DNA from: Saprospiraceae bacterium
GTDB lineage: Bacteria; Bacteroidota; Bacteroidia; Chitinophagales; Saprospiraceae
Assembly (NCBI GenBank): GCA_028284395.1
Contig: JANQRV010000415.1
Coordinates: 1 to 64,000 of the forward strand
DNA length: 64,000 nt
Direction of reading: 5' to 3'
The position numbers and the translations under genes are program-made. Position 1 is the first letter of the stretch. Every line of letters begins with the position of its first letter. The notes beneath the pieces were generated by a model. That model was not told where the DNA came from, made no database searches, and saw nothing but the letters and a program-made list of their open reading frames with translations. Below are positions 46,201 through 57,259 of this stretch, in pieces.

Positions 46201-46430
46201 TGAATTATTGATCTACTCCGTTAACTTCTGGGATTCTTATTGCTATTGCTTTGACAATGATTGTGTTTACTCAAGCGACCCCTGTAATAGAAATAACATC
46301 TGTAACGGAATCTCAGCAACCTGTCAGGTAGCATTCTCAAATAGGATTAAAAGTTTAAATTAGTTTATTCTATCTCAAAGACGATGTTCAGAAATAGAAC
46401 ATTTGCTGCTTGAAATTTTTGCACAAATCA
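46201..46430. other. Intergenic region upstream of the sensor kinase
   Basis: No coding frame. Contains no full consensus promoter; an ACATTTG near 46399-46405 is only a weak -7-like match. Confidence 0.3.
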
Positions 46431-49400
46431 ATGAAGACCATTCACGGAAAGGCATTATTGATCATTTATTATTTGACGCCATTTTGGGTATTGGGGCAGT
46501 ATCATTTTGAAAAACCACTGGTCATCGATTACAAATCGGGGTTACCGAGTAATCACGTGACGGATATTGTAGAGGACCAGATCGGCTTTATTTGGATCGG
46601 AACCGATCGAGGGGTAATGAGATACGATGGCACCACAATACATAGCTTACAGTCTCTGACTTTGGATTCGCTTCCTTATCCACGAGCTCGAGTAAATGAC
46701 CTGATGGTAGAGCGTGAAAGTGGCCACATTTGGATCTCTACGAATTTTGGCCTTTACGTTTATGAACCCGTTACCAAGAAATGTCGGACTTACTTAGCTA
46801 AAGCCGATGATCCATATTCTCTTCCTCACCCGCACATAAGTTATGCTTTCCAGGATAACAATGGTACAATTTGGCTTGCTGCCTTCGATCAAGGATTGGC
46901 TGCATACCAGCCGGATTTAGACAATTTCCACCGCTTCTCTCCCCGCAACTATTTCCGAGAGCATACAGAGGATAAAGCTGAAGCGCTTAACCAAGTACAA
47001 GGGTTTCTGCAGGATGTGCATAATGATGATATTTATTGGTTATCAACACCTTATGGTCTTGTTAGATGGGACCGTGAGCAAGACCTCATGCGTAGATATG
47101 CCTTCGCAGGTGAGAACCTTGACAAAGCAAACGGGGCCAGATGCATTTATCAACATAGCAATGGTTGGGTACTGCAAGGGCTTTGGTCGGGTGGGTTCTC
47201 CGTTTTTGACCCCTATCAAGAGCGCTTCCACCATTCTTCGGAGTGGAGTGGTGAGCAATATCAGGTTTCCGTTTACAGTATAATTCAAAAATCAGATTCG
47301 GAATTGTGGATTTCTTATTCGGATCAAAGCCTCTCCACGGTGGATCTATTTCAGAGGCGATTTCTGCGAAGATGGGCAGGAGATCGAATGAACAATACCT
47401 TTTTTGGAGTGCGTTACCGAGATCGCCAGGGACGGATATGGGGCGGGTTTGGACAGGGAGTCCATTGTTACGATCCACTCGCCCAACAACTCGATCATTT
47501 TTTACTTCCGATTGAAGGCCAACCGAGTAACTATGAACCAACGCAGGCACTGCAATTAGAAGATGGAAACTATTTGTTTTGTTTATATGGAGTACCTGGC
47601 TTGTATTTGTTCGATAGCAATACTGGTGAGCACCGTATTCTATCCAATTATAACCGGTGGAGTAACCCATCATTTGGCCTCCGCGGGACAGATATGATCC
47701 AGATGAAGGATGGTAATATCCTGGTATCTGATCTCACACAAGTACTAAAAGTTGATAAGGCGAAAAGACGGCTTGAACCCTTTTTTAACGACCCTCCTTG
47801 GTCTAAACCTATATTGACGGATATGTTGCAGGATGAAAAAGGTCGATTGTGGTTTGCGACAAAAAATGAAGGACTGTTTAGATATACTCCGGCTGCCAAA
47901 CTTTGGGAGGTATTTAAGGATGCATTGGAGCCAGAAGGGTTTCCCCAGCATAGTGGTTGGCTCAATGCGCTTTATGAAGGCCCAAAGGGAAACATATGGC
48001 TAAGGGCGAGCCAAGGATACAGTGTTTATCGGTCGGAATATGATACCATTTTGAATTTTCCGTATCAATTGGGCCAACTCAATAATTTTGTCAATGTCAC
48101 TGATTTTGAAGCCGATGATCGGGGTTTATTATGGGTGGGTGGGGGAGAACAGGGAGTCGGGCTCATCGATCCCGAACACCCTGAACGCGGCATCTTTAAG
48201 ATCATTGGTCCCAAGCAGGGGTTGCACGTAAATCCAGTACGTGATCTTCAAAAAGACAAGGCAGGTTATATTTGGATGTTGGATTCTGAAAATATCGCTC
48301 GGATGGATCCGGAAACCTTTGAAGTATATCAACTGGATCAAAACTATGGGATTCCCGAATACGACGAAATCTTGCGGGTAAAAGCCTTAGAAGGCAGCCG
48401 ATTAGTTGGGTTTAGCGATGGACAACTGGGGTTACTATATCGACGCGGATTTGCGGTGTTTGATCCCATTAATTTTAAAAAAAATGACCAGCTACCCAAG
48501 CCATTTATCTCCAATTTCCGGGTTTTTGACCGCGAATTACAATTGGACACTACTTTATTCCACAAAAAGGCAATCCAATTAGCACACCGGGAAAACTTTT
48601 TCTCTTTTGAGCTTGCGGCCTTAAATTATTTTGCTCCTGAAAAGACCAGATTCCACTACAAATTAGAGGGAGTTGATGAAGATTGGGTAGATGCGGGCAC
48701 CAGGAGATATGTTGCCTACACCAATGTGCCGGGAGGCCATCATGTTCTCAAAGTAATTGCTGAAAATAATGAAGGAGTGCAGAATTTGAATCCCTATACA
48801 CTTTCGATATTTGTTGCTACCCCTTGGTGGGAAACCTCCTGGTTCTACGGGATGGTAGGACTGCTGGCAGTCTCAGCTTTGTACGTTGTTTATCGGGCCC
48901 GAATCAGACAGTTTCGCATCAAGGAGAAGCTTAAAATGGAGTTTGAGCGAAAACTGGCATCGGTAGAAATGCGAGCCTTGAGAGCCCAGATGAACCCTCA
49001 TTTTATTTTCAATTGCCTCAACTCGATCGACTACTTCATCATCCAAAATGAAACGGAAAATGCCTCCGATTACCTCAATCGCTTTTCCCGACTTATCCGA
49101 TTGATTTTGCAGAACAGTCGATCCCCGAAAATCAATTTAAGAGATGAATTAGAAGCGCTGAAATTGTACATTGAAATGGAAAGCCTACGTTTCGAACAAC
49201 GTTTTGACTATATTGTAAAAGTAGAAGGGGAAATGGATTTAAATCAGTTGGAGGTTCCACCCATGTTATTACAACCCTATGTAGAAAATGCCATTTGGCA
49301 CGGTTTGTTGCACAAGGAGGGTAAAGGACGCTTAGAGTTGATACTCCGCCAGGATCGAGAGAGTATTAACTGCATCATTCAAGACAATGGCATTGGTCGA

Positions 49401-49589
49401 TCGGCTGCCGCAAAGCTCCGGTCAAAGACAGCAACCCGTAGAAAGTCTTTTGGAATGCAGATTTCCAAAGACCGGCTTCATGTACTCAATCAATTGAATG
49501 AAGGAAAAGCCAGCGTCACCGTAAAGGACCTCCATGATCATAGGGGGATAGCGTCAGGTACGCTAGTGGAGTTGACGATACCAACCTAA
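46431..49589 (+). CDS. Hybrid-type sensor histidine kinase (beta-propeller, Y_Y_Y, LytS kinase)
   Basis: 1052 residues from ATG 46431; a longer frame starts only at TTG 46410. Signal peptide (ALLIIYYLTPFWVLG), two-component-regulator propeller repeats (about residues 25-690, for example GFIWIGTDRGVMRYDG, GTIWLAAFDQGLAAY), a Y_Y_Y domain (FHYKLEGVDEDWVDAGTRR), a transmembrane helix (about 805-825), then a LytS-type kinase: phospho-acceptor His857 in RAQMNPHFIFNCLNS and the N-box PYVENAIWHGL with IIQDNGIGRSA. The periplasmic propeller should sense a ligand, perhaps a polysaccharide as in related Bacteroidota systems. Likely partner: the LytTR regulator at 43571. Confidence 0.93.
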   Translation: MKTIHGKALLIIYYLTPFWVLGQYHFEKPLVIDYKSGLPSNHVTDIVEDQIGFIWIGTDRGVMRYDGTTIHSLQSLTLDSLPYPRARVNDLMVERESGHIWISTNFGLYVYEPVTKKCRTYLAKADDPYSLPHPHISYAFQDNNGTIWLAAFDQGLAAYQPDLDNFHRFSPRNYFREHTEDKAEALNQVQGFLQDVHNDDIYWLSTPYGLVRWDREQDLMRRYAFAGENLDKANGARCIYQHSNGWVLQGLWSGGFSVFDPYQERFHHSSEWSGEQYQVSVYSIIQKSDSELWISYSDQSLSTVDLFQRRFLRRWAGDRMNNTFFGVRYRDRQGRIWGGFGQGVHCYDPLAQQLDHFLLPIEGQPSNYEPTQALQLEDGNYLFCLYGVPGLYLFDSNTGEHRILSNYNRWSNPSFGLRGTDMIQMKDGNILVSDLTQVLKVDKAKRRLEPFFNDPPWSKPILTDMLQDEKGRLWFATKNEGLFRYTPAAKLWEVFKDALEPEGFPQHSGWLNALYEGPKGNIWLRASQGYSVYRSEYDTILNFPYQLGQLNNFVNVTDFEADDRGLLWVGGGEQGVGLIDPEHPERGIFKIIGPKQGLHVNPVRDLQKDKAGYIWMLDSENIARMDPETFEVYQLDQNYGIPEYDEILRVKALEGSRLVGFSDGQLGLLYRRGFAVFDPINFKKNDQLPKPFISNFRVFDRELQLDTTLFHKKAIQLAHRENFFSFELAALNYFAPEKTRFHYKLEGVDEDWVDAGTRRYVAYTNVPGGHHVLKVIAENNEGVQNLNPYTLSIFVATPWWETSWFYGMVGLLAVSALYVVYRARIRQFRIKEKLKMEFERKLASVEMRALRAQMNPHFIFNCLNSIDYFIIQNETENASDYLNRFSRLIRLILQNSRSPKINLRDELEALKLYIEMESLRFEQRFDYIVKVEGEMDLNQLEVPPMLLQPYVENAIWHGLLHKEGKGRLELILRQDRESINCIIQDNGIGRSAAAKLRSKTATRRKSFGMQISKDRLHVLNQLNEGKASVTVKDLHDHRGIASGTLVELTIPT

Positions 49590-49603
49590 TATTTATCGAT
49601 AGA

Positions 49604-50224
49604 TTAAAGTTTTACTACAACACCATACTTTGATAGTTCTGTCGCTAACTGTTCTGGTGAGAGAAATTGAAAGGCGTTCATCCCATATTCCTTCGCTGCA
49701 ATTATATTCTTCAAACTATCATCGAAAAATAGGCATTTCTCCTTTTCAAGCCCGAATCGTTGGCAGGTAAGATCATAGATACGCTGATCTGGTTTTTTCA
49801 TACCTTCCTGGCCGGATACGAGCACACCATCGAACGATAGAAAAAAAGGAAATAATTCACAAGCAGTAGACCACTTTTCAGCAGACCAATTGGTTAAGGC
49901 ATATACTCCGTATTTAGGGTCATCGATCAGTTGTCCTAAAATTTTGACAGAACCTTCAAAAGTACCGGCAAACATTTCGATCCATCGGTCGTAATACATT
50001 TTGATTTTATCTTCGTAATCAGGATATTGATTAACCAGAAGTTCTGTCGCCTCGGCAATTGTCCGGCCGGCATCCTGTTCCGCATTCCATTCCATCGTGC
50101 AGATTTCAGTCAAAAAGGCTTCCATTTCTTCTTCTCGAGCGAAGATTTTCCGGTAGAGGTTGCGGGGATTCCAGTCTACCAGCACACCTCCCAGGTCAAA
50201 GATGATCGTATCAATTTTTTGCAT
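49604..50224 (-). CDS. HAD-superfamily hydrolase (YihX-like)
   Basis: 206 residues with HAD motif 1 FDLGGVLVDWNP, motif 2 ALTNWSAEKW, motif 3 Lys in KKPDQRIYD and motif 4 CLFFDDSLKN. This is the HAD-IA subfamily containing the alpha-D-glucose-1-phosphatase YihX, which is the likeliest activity. 73 bp downstream of the OsmC gene on the same strand. Confidence 0.86.
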   Translation of the reverse strand: MQKIDTIIFDLGGVLVDWNPRNLYRKIFAREEEMEAFLTEICTMEWNAEQDAGRTIAEATELLVNQYPDYEDKIKMYYDRWIEMFAGTFEGSVKILGQLIDDPKYGVYALTNWSAEKWSTACELFPFFLSFDGVLVSGQEGMKKPDQRIYDLTCQRFGLEKEKCLFFDDSLKNIIAAKEYGMNAFQFLSPEQLATELSKYGVVVKL

Positions 50225-50297
50225 GTCAATTGTAAAGTGAAGATTGCTTAATGTAAAACCTAAGATACGTGAAGGCTAGGCGAAAGTTATGGCCGTA

Positions 50298-50714
50298 TTA
50301 CCGAATAACCTTGTAGGTCCAGGTGATTTCAGCGGCCTTTTGCAGCATCAGGGCTACGGAACAGTACTTTTCCATTGAAAGTCGAACTGCCTTTTCAGCT
50401 TTGGATTCCTCCAGATCACCGTAAAGGTCATAATGCACATGAATAGCGGTAAAAAGAGAAGGTACTTGATCGGGAACGCGATCTCCCTTTACGGTAATCT
50501 GAATATCGCTCAAAGGTTGCCGTTGTTTTTTGAGCAAACTAATGATGTCAATGGAGCTACAACTGCCAATGGCCACCAGCAAAAGCTGCATGGGACGCAT
50601 GGCGCTTTCACTGCCGCCAATCTTTTTAGAACCATCAGTCAGTGTTGTCTGACCAGATTCATTAACTGCTTCCATTTTATAAGCGTCGTCAATTCTTCTA
50701 AGTTTGATTTCCAT
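50298..50714 (-). CDS. OsmC-family protein
   Basis: 138 residues of the OsmC/YhfA-like redox family. A catalytic Cys lies in AIGSCSSIDI and a second in MEKYCSVALMLQKAAEI, the usual two-cysteine pattern of organic-hydroperoxide reductases. The GSESAMRPMQLLLV segment is the family hallmark. Its start is 580 bp from metY, diverging from that gene's leader. Confidence 0.87.
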   Translation of the reverse strand: MEIKLRRIDDAYKMEAVNESGQTTLTDGSKKIGGSESAMRPMQLLLVAIGSCSSIDIISLLKKQRQPLSDIQITVKGDRVPDQVPSLFTAIHVHYDLYGDLEESKAEKAVRLSMEKYCSVALMLQKAAEITWTYKVIR

Positions 50715-50844
50715 TTCTTTAGATTGTGATCAGGAGACTTCATTTTCGGTTCGCAAAGGTAAACTCTTAATTCAATTTTATCTAATCATCAAATAGGGAT
50801 AACCACTCAAAATATCGGCTGCAAACTAGGTTGACCAATATTTA
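50715..50844. other. Intergenic region between OsmC gene and metY promoter
   Basis: No gene or structure recognised in this part. Confidence 0.3.
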
Positions 50845-50876
50845 TTTGATTTTTATACAATTACATTTTACATTTG
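50845..50876 (+). promoter_or_regulatory. metY leader promoter
   Basis: TTTG (50845-50848), exact 20-nt spacer, TACATTTG (50869-50876): a full consensus promoter placing the start near 50881, about 24 nt before the riboswitch. Confidence 0.75.
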
Positions 50877-50904
50877 CTTCACAATCACATCTTCAAGAAG
50901 ATTT

Positions 50905-51039
50905 GATTTTATATCGAAGGGTGAAGAGAACGGGCTCAATGAAACCCTGGCAACCATACTTCGAAGTTGTAACTTCCGTATAAGGTGCCAAATCCCGCCA
51001 AATTGCCTCCAGTGGCAATCTTTTTGGAAATATAAAATC
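50905..51039 (+). promoter_or_regulatory. SAM-I (S-box) riboswitch controlling metYX
   Basis: The whole S-box is readable. P1: a perfect 10-bp stem (50905-50914 with 51030-51039). The core motifs GGGTGAAGAGAACGGGCTC, GAAACCCTGGCAACC and TAAGGTGCCAAATCCCGCC match the conserved S-box in order. P3 is an arm around 50955-50980, with inner GAAGTT/AACTTC; P4 is ATTGCC/GGCAAT (51002-51007 with 51014-51019). It should bind S-adenosylmethionine and repress methionine synthesis when SAM is abundant. No clear terminator or anti-terminator follows immediately. Confidence 0.9.
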
Positions 51040-52596
<1,557 letters not shown>

Positions 52597-52639
52597 TAGC
52601 TTGTAAGAAATCCAAATAAATACGGGTAAAAGTTTAATT

Positions 52640-53731
52640 GTGGAGTATTTAAGAACTGATGAACCCTTCCTTTTAGAAAGTGGCGTGACATTAAAAGAAA
52701 TTACCATTGCCTACGAGACTTATGGGAAACTGTCGTCGCAAAAGGACAATGTGATCTGGATTTGTCACGCCCTTACTGCCAATTCCGATGCTTCGGATTG
52801 GTGGAGCGGACTGGTCGGGTCGGGGCGATTGATCGACCCTGAAAAGTACTATATTGTTTGTGCTAACATGTTGGGGTCTTGTTATGGGTCTACTGGTCCG
52901 TCTAGTATCAATCCTCAAAATGGTAAAGTTTACGGTCAAGAATTTCCGTTAATTACTGTCCGGGATATGGTTCGGGCGCATCGGATTTTGCAGAATCATT
53001 TGGACATCGACAAGATTTTGTTGGCGATGGGTGGATCTATGGGAGGGCAACAAGTCCTCGAATGGTCAATAACCGATCCTGAATTATTCGAATGTGTTTG
53101 CCTGATCGCCACAAACGCTCAACATTCTCCTTGGGGAATTGCCTTCAACGAAGCACAACGGATGGCCATGGAGGCCGATCAATCATTTCGCAGCGGAGAT
53201 CCAAATGGCGGCCAAGCAGGTCTGGAAGCCGCTCGGGCGATTGGAATGCTGTCTTATCGCAGTTATGCCACATATCAGAATACCCAAAGTGAAGATACCG
53301 ATGAAAAGTTGGATGATTTCAGAGCCAGTTCCTATCAGCGTTATCAGGGGTTGAAACTTCGCAAGCGTTTCCATCCCTATTCTTATTACGTGCTGAGCAA
53401 GGCGATGGACAGTCATAATGTTGGTCGTGGTCGATTGAGTGTCGAAAAAGCTTTGAAACAAATCAAGGCAAAAACGGCCATCATCGGCATCGAAACCGAT
53501 ATTCTTTTCCCGGTTCAGGAACAGCGTTTTTTGGCTCAAAATATTGAGGATGCTTTCCTAGAAATCATCGAGAGCCCATTTGGTCATGATGGTTTTTTGG
53601 TGGAGTATGAGAAAATTTCTAAAGTCATTAAAACTTTTCTGGAAGGGGGAGCATTAAAAAAGGTGAAAGACTATCCAACAAACAATCTTCCCTTCGACGA
53701 AGATAGTTTGCCGGGAAGTGAGTCGTTTTAA
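52640..53731 (+). CDS. metX: Homoserine O-acetyltransferase (MetX)
   Basis: 363 residues from a GTG start, with no ATG available just upstream. Alpha/beta-hydrolase fold with nucleophile Ser in AMGGSMGGQQVLEW, Asp in IGIETDILFPV and His in PFGHDGFLVE, the MetX triad. VCANMLGSCYGSTGPSS is the family signature. It acetylates homoserine from acetyl-CoA for direct sulfhydrylation by MetY. 43 bp after metY. Confidence 0.94.
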   Translation: MEYLRTDEPFLLESGVTLKEITIAYETYGKLSSQKDNVIWICHALTANSDASDWWSGLVGSGRLIDPEKYYIVCANMLGSCYGSTGPSSINPQNGKVYGQEFPLITVRDMVRAHRILQNHLDIDKILLAMGGSMGGQQVLEWSITDPELFECVCLIATNAQHSPWGIAFNEAQRMAMEADQSFRSGDPNGGQAGLEAARAIGMLSYRSYATYQNTQSEDTDEKLDDFRASSYQRYQGLKLRKRFHPYSYYVLSKAMDSHNVGRGRLSVEKALKQIKAKTAIIGIETDILFPVQEQRFLAQNIEDAFLEIIESPFGHDGFLVEYEKISKVIKTFLEGGALKKVKDYPTNNLPFDEDSLPGSESF

Positions 53732-53763
53732 TCCATATTTATTCAATAATTATAGCCAAAATT

Positions 53764-54402
53764 ATGCCTTTAAGACTAGGAGATGTAGCTCCAAATTTCG
53801 CAGCAAAAACCACTGAAGGAAATATTGATTTTTATGAGTGGGCCGCAGACGGTTGGGTCGTATTGTATTCCCATCCGGCTGATTTTACACCAGTATGTAC
53901 CACTGAACTCGGACGCACTGCCGCTTTAAAACAGGAGTTTGCCAAGCGAGGTGCTAAGGTGATTGCTTTAAGTGTTGACCCACTCGATAGTCATCACGCC
54001 TGGATCAAGGACATTGAGAGTACACAGAATGTAACCATGAATTTTCCGATCATCGCCGATGAAGACCGGAAGATTGCGGAAGCCTATGATATGATTCATC
54101 CCAATGCAACGGAAAAATTTACCGTTCGCTCGGTCTTTATCATTGATCCCAATAAGAAAGTGAGACTGACGCTTACTTATCCACCAGCTACTGGCCGGAA
54201 TTTCTCGGAGATCCTACGTGTTCTTGACTCTCTGCAATTAACGGATAATTATAGCGTAGCTACCCCCGTTGATTGGGAGCACGGTCAGGATGTAGTGGTT
54301 TCACCCAAGATCAGTACGGCAGATGCGAAGGATCGATTCACCAAAGGAGTGACAGAGATCAAGCCATATTTGCGTATGACACCGCAACCAAATGTTGATT
54401 GA
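53764..54402 (+). CDS. 1-Cys peroxiredoxin (Prx6 type)
   Basis: 212 residues. The peroxidatic Cys45 is in HPADFTPVCTTE, and no resolving Cys is visible, as in Prx6. The Prx6-specific C-terminal extension (DNYSVATPVDWEHGQDVVV) is complete. It reduces hydroperoxides with an external thiol donor. 32 bp after metX, so it may be on the same transcript. Confidence 0.95.
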   Translation: MPLRLGDVAPNFAAKTTEGNIDFYEWAADGWVVLYSHPADFTPVCTTELGRTAALKQEFAKRGAKVIALSVDPLDSHHAWIKDIESTQNVTMNFPIIADEDRKIAEAYDMIHPNATEKFTVRSVFIIDPNKKVRLTLTYPPATGRNFSEILRVLDSLQLTDNYSVATPVDWEHGQDVVVSPKISTADAKDRFTKGVTEIKPYLRMTPQPNVD

Positions 54403-54443
54403 GCATCTTCATAGATGGTCGAATGAACGATCGTTTCTTTCAA

Positions 54444-54482
54444 ATTGCCGGGCATTAGCGAATGTCGGGCAATTTGTATTTT
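54444..54482 (+). terminator. Terminator of the peroxiredoxin gene
   Basis: 6 bp, one G-G mismatch, then 6 bp (54444-54456 with 54461-54473), a 4-nt loop and a T-rich tail. The ATG at 54462 lies inside it. Confidence 0.65.
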
Positions 54483-54503
54483 GAACAATTATTCAACCCA
54501 GAT

Positions 54504-55478
54504 ATGCTACAAAAAGGCAAGGTATTATTTATTGATGAATCCCATCCAATTTTGCCGAATCGTCTTTTGGAATTGGGGTTCGAATGTGATTTTCGAACCG
54601 ACGCTTCCCGATTAGAACTCATGGATATTGTCGACGAATACGATGGTATTGTGGTGCGAAGCCGCATCCAATTAGATCGTTCCTTTCTTGAAAAGGCAAT
54701 AAAGCTGAAGTTTATCGCCCGTTATGGTGTCGGACTGGAGCATATTGATACTCAATATGCTGCTGAACGGCAGATACCTGTCTTTAATTCGCCGGAAGGA
54801 AGCAAAGACACGGTGGCAGAACATGCAATTGGAATGTTGCTTAGTTTGATGCACCACATCAGTAGAGCTGATCGGGAGATCAGGTCGGGAAAATGGAGGC
54901 GAGAAATGAATCGCGGAACCGAACTGATGGGAAAGACCGTTGGAATTCTCGGTTACGGTAATCTTGGGCAGGCATTTGCTAAGAGATTGACGGGTTTTGG
55001 TGTCCATGTCATTACTTATGACAAATACCGGCAGCATTATGGTGATTCCTTCGCCAAGGAGGTTTCACTAGCCCAATTTTTTGCATCCACTGATATTCTC
55101 AGTATTCATATTCCTTACGAAGCAGCTAATCATTATTTTATAGACCGGGCTTTTATTCGCTCTTTCCACAAGTCGATTTATTTGATTAATACGGCACGTG
55201 GTCTAGTGCTAAACACCGTCGAGCTACTTGAAAGTCTACGAGAAGGGGAGGTAGTCGGAGCGGCCTTGGATGTCCTAGAATACGAAGAAGGATCCTTTGC
55301 GAAATTGTCGATCGAAGAGTTACCAGGAACATTTCAAGAATTGCGCAGAGCCGATAATGTCTTGTTAACTCCCCACATTGCTGGTTGGTCTCATATGTCC
55401 AAACGTAGGCATGCGGAAGTCCTGGCTGGAAAAGTTCAGCAATTGGTTCAGAGCGGTGGCGTTTCTCTAGTTTATTGA
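54504..55478 (+). CDS. D-2-hydroxyacid dehydrogenase
   Basis: 324 residues from ATG 54504. An ATG at 54462 falls in the terminator of the previous gene and adds residues not needed by the fold. Rossmann motif GILGYGNLGQAFAKRL with Asp (TYDKYR) favouring NAD, catalytic Arg in INTARGLVLN, Glu in ALDVLEYEEGS and His in LTPHIAGWS. It resembles D-3-phosphoglycerate dehydrogenase without the ACT regulatory domain. The substrate is uncertain. Confidence 0.87.
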   Translation: MLQKGKVLFIDESHPILPNRLLELGFECDFRTDASRLELMDIVDEYDGIVVRSRIQLDRSFLEKAIKLKFIARYGVGLEHIDTQYAAERQIPVFNSPEGSKDTVAEHAIGMLLSLMHHISRADREIRSGKWRREMNRGTELMGKTVGILGYGNLGQAFAKRLTGFGVHVITYDKYRQHYGDSFAKEVSLAQFFASTDILSIHIPYEAANHYFIDRAFIRSFHKSIYLINTARGLVLNTVELLESLREGEVVGAALDVLEYEEGSFAKLSIEELPGTFQELRRADNVLLTPHIAGWSHMSKRRHAEVLAGKVQQLVQSGGVSLVY

Positions 55479-55492
55479 TTAAAAAGATAATA

Positions 55493-56632
55493 ATGCAAAA
55501 GTGGTTTATTTTACTGACGGCACTCCTTTCCGTATTGACCCTGTCTTCAATTGGCCAGACAACAGAACGGCCAAGGGATCTCGGGATCCGAATAGGAGTC
55601 CTGCAACCAGGCAGTTACAACGCCATTACCGATGTCGAAGGTATTGTAGTTGGCCAGACGACAATCCAGCGTGGGGATTCGGTCAATACCGGTGTCACAG
55701 CCATCTTACCCCACCGTCACAATATTTTCCAAAACAAAGTTCCCGCTGCCATGTACATTGGTAATGGATTCGGAAAAATGACCGGATACAGCCAAGTCGA
55801 GGAACTAGGAAATATCGAAACGCCAATTGTTCTGACCAATACTTTAAGTGTACCTACTGCAGCTAACGCAGTGATTACCTATACGCTATCTCTTGAAGAA
55901 AATAAAGAGGTACGGTCGGTTAATCCAATTATCGGAGAGACCAACGACGGATATTTGAATGATATTCGAGGACGACATGTGCTAGAAAAAGATGTGATTG
56001 CTGCAATTAAGGCGGCCAAGTCCGGACCGGTGGAAGAAGGCAATGTCGGTGCTGGAACCGGTACCATTTGTTTTGGTTTTAAGGGGGGCATCGGGACCGC
56101 TTCCAGAGTATTGCCGAAGGAAATAGGGGGATATACGATTGGCGTATTGGTCCAAACAAACTTTGGTGGCGTACTACAGATTGATGGCGTGCCGGTGGGA
56201 GAGGAATTGGAACAGTTTTATCTGAGAAGACAGTTGGATGCTTCACCCGACGGCTCTTGCATGATCGTGATTGCTACCGATGCGCCTTGTAATGCCAGGA
56301 ATTTAAAACGAATGGCAAAGAGAGCTTTTTTAGGTTTGGGGAAGACTGGAGGAATTGCTTCCAACGGTAGTGGAGACTACGTCATTGCTTTTAGTACAGC
56401 CTCGAATTTGCGAATTCCTTATCAATCCGACGGAGCGATGCTGGAAAACAAGGTGCTTAGAAACGAAAAGATGTCCCCGATCTTTATGGCAGCGATCGAG
56501 GCGACGGAAGAAGCCATTATAAATTCACTATTTGCAGCCGAAAGTATCACAGCGGGCAATCGTAGGATCAATGCGTTGCCCGTTGATAAGGTCCTTGAGA
56601 TTATGTCGAAGTTCGGAAGAAAAACTAACTAA
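55493..56632 (+). CDS. Secreted P1-family (DmpA/BapA-type) aminopeptidase
   Basis: 379 residues from ATG 55493 with signal peptide WFILLTALLSVLTLSSIG; a TTG 6 codons earlier is not used. The P1/DmpA core is clear: GVLQPGSYNAITDVEGI, GNVGAGTGTICFGFKGG and the autoprocessing region IASNGSGDYVIAFSTA, where the family cleaves itself at a Ser. It hydrolyses N-terminal amino acids, in BapA-type enzymes including beta-amino acids. 14 bp after the dehydrogenase gene. Confidence 0.92.
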   Translation: MQKWFILLTALLSVLTLSSIGQTTERPRDLGIRIGVLQPGSYNAITDVEGIVVGQTTIQRGDSVNTGVTAILPHRHNIFQNKVPAAMYIGNGFGKMTGYSQVEELGNIETPIVLTNTLSVPTAANAVITYTLSLEENKEVRSVNPIIGETNDGYLNDIRGRHVLEKDVIAAIKAAKSGPVEEGNVGAGTGTICFGFKGGIGTASRVLPKEIGGYTIGVLVQTNFGGVLQIDGVPVGEELEQFYLRRQLDASPDGSCMIVIATDAPCNARNLKRMAKRAFLGLGKTGGIASNGSGDYVIAFSTASNLRIPYQSDGAMLENKVLRNEKMSPIFMAAIEATEEAIINSLFAAESITAGNRRINALPVDKVLEIMSKFGRKTN

Positions 56633-56635
56633 CCA

Positions 56636-57259
56636 ATGAATATTTTTCCATCACTAGGTATCGTTATTCTAGCCGCCGGGGCGTCTCGGCGTATGGGGCG
56701 TCCGAAGCAAACACTGGTTGTAAATGGTACTACACTTCTTAATCGCAGCATTGCGGTTGCCAAATCCATTGGTTCAAACCCCTTAGTAGTAGTATTGGGA
56801 GCTAATTACAAGAAAATTCGCCCAACAATAGTTGATCCAGGAGCACTCACCGTGGAGAACAAAGATTGGGATACTGGCATGGGCAGTACTATTCGGGAAG
56901 GAGTACAAACGATGTTGAAAGACCATCCGGATCTAGACGCAGTGCTACTTCTGCTGGTTGATCAACCTTTCGTTACGACGGATCTACTCCAGCAAATGGT
57001 TCGGAAATACGTAGCCGATCGCCCGCCCATTGTAGCGGCCAAATATGCGGAGACCTTTGGTGTGCCAGCTTTATTTGATCGAACTATGTTTGGGGATTTA
57101 TTGAATTTGGAAGGACCGACAGGAGCTCGATTTATAATTCGCAATTTTGTTGAAAAAGTAGCAGGTATTCCTTTCCCAGAAGGAGCCATCGATTTGGATA
57201 CTCCTGAAGACTGGCTTTGCTACCAATCCAGCATTGCAAATAAAACGGCAAAAAAGTGA
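56636..57259 (+). CDS. MobA/MocA-like nucleotidyltransferase
   Basis: 207 residues with the N-terminal nucleotide-binding motif ILAAGASRRMGRPKQTL and metal-binding LLLLVDQPFVT, as in molybdenum-cofactor cytidylyltransferases and related NTP transferases. No molybdoenzyme or Moco gene is adjacent, so the substrate is open. 3 bp after the peptidase gene. Its 3' end overlaps the convergent hemolysin III gene by 40 bp. Confidence 0.82.
   Translation: MNIFPSLGIVILAAGASRRMGRPKQTLVVNGTTLLNRSIAVAKSIGSNPLVVVLGANYKKIRPTIVDPGALTVENKDWDTGMGSTIREGVQTMLKDHPDLDAVLLLLVDQPFVTTDLLQQMVRKYVADRPPIVAAKYAETFGVPALFDRTMFGDLLNLEGPTGARFIIRNFVEKVAGIPFPEGAIDLDTPEDWLCYQSSIANKTAKK

Noticed and set aside
50941-50985. Short frame MKPWQPYFEVVTSV within the riboswitch as a leader peptide
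   Set aside because: It is made entirely of conserved aptamer bases, so coding is coincidental.
54462-54503. ATG 54462 as start of the 2-hydroxyacid dehydrogenase gene
   Set aside because: It lies inside the terminator hairpin of the peroxiredoxin gene.
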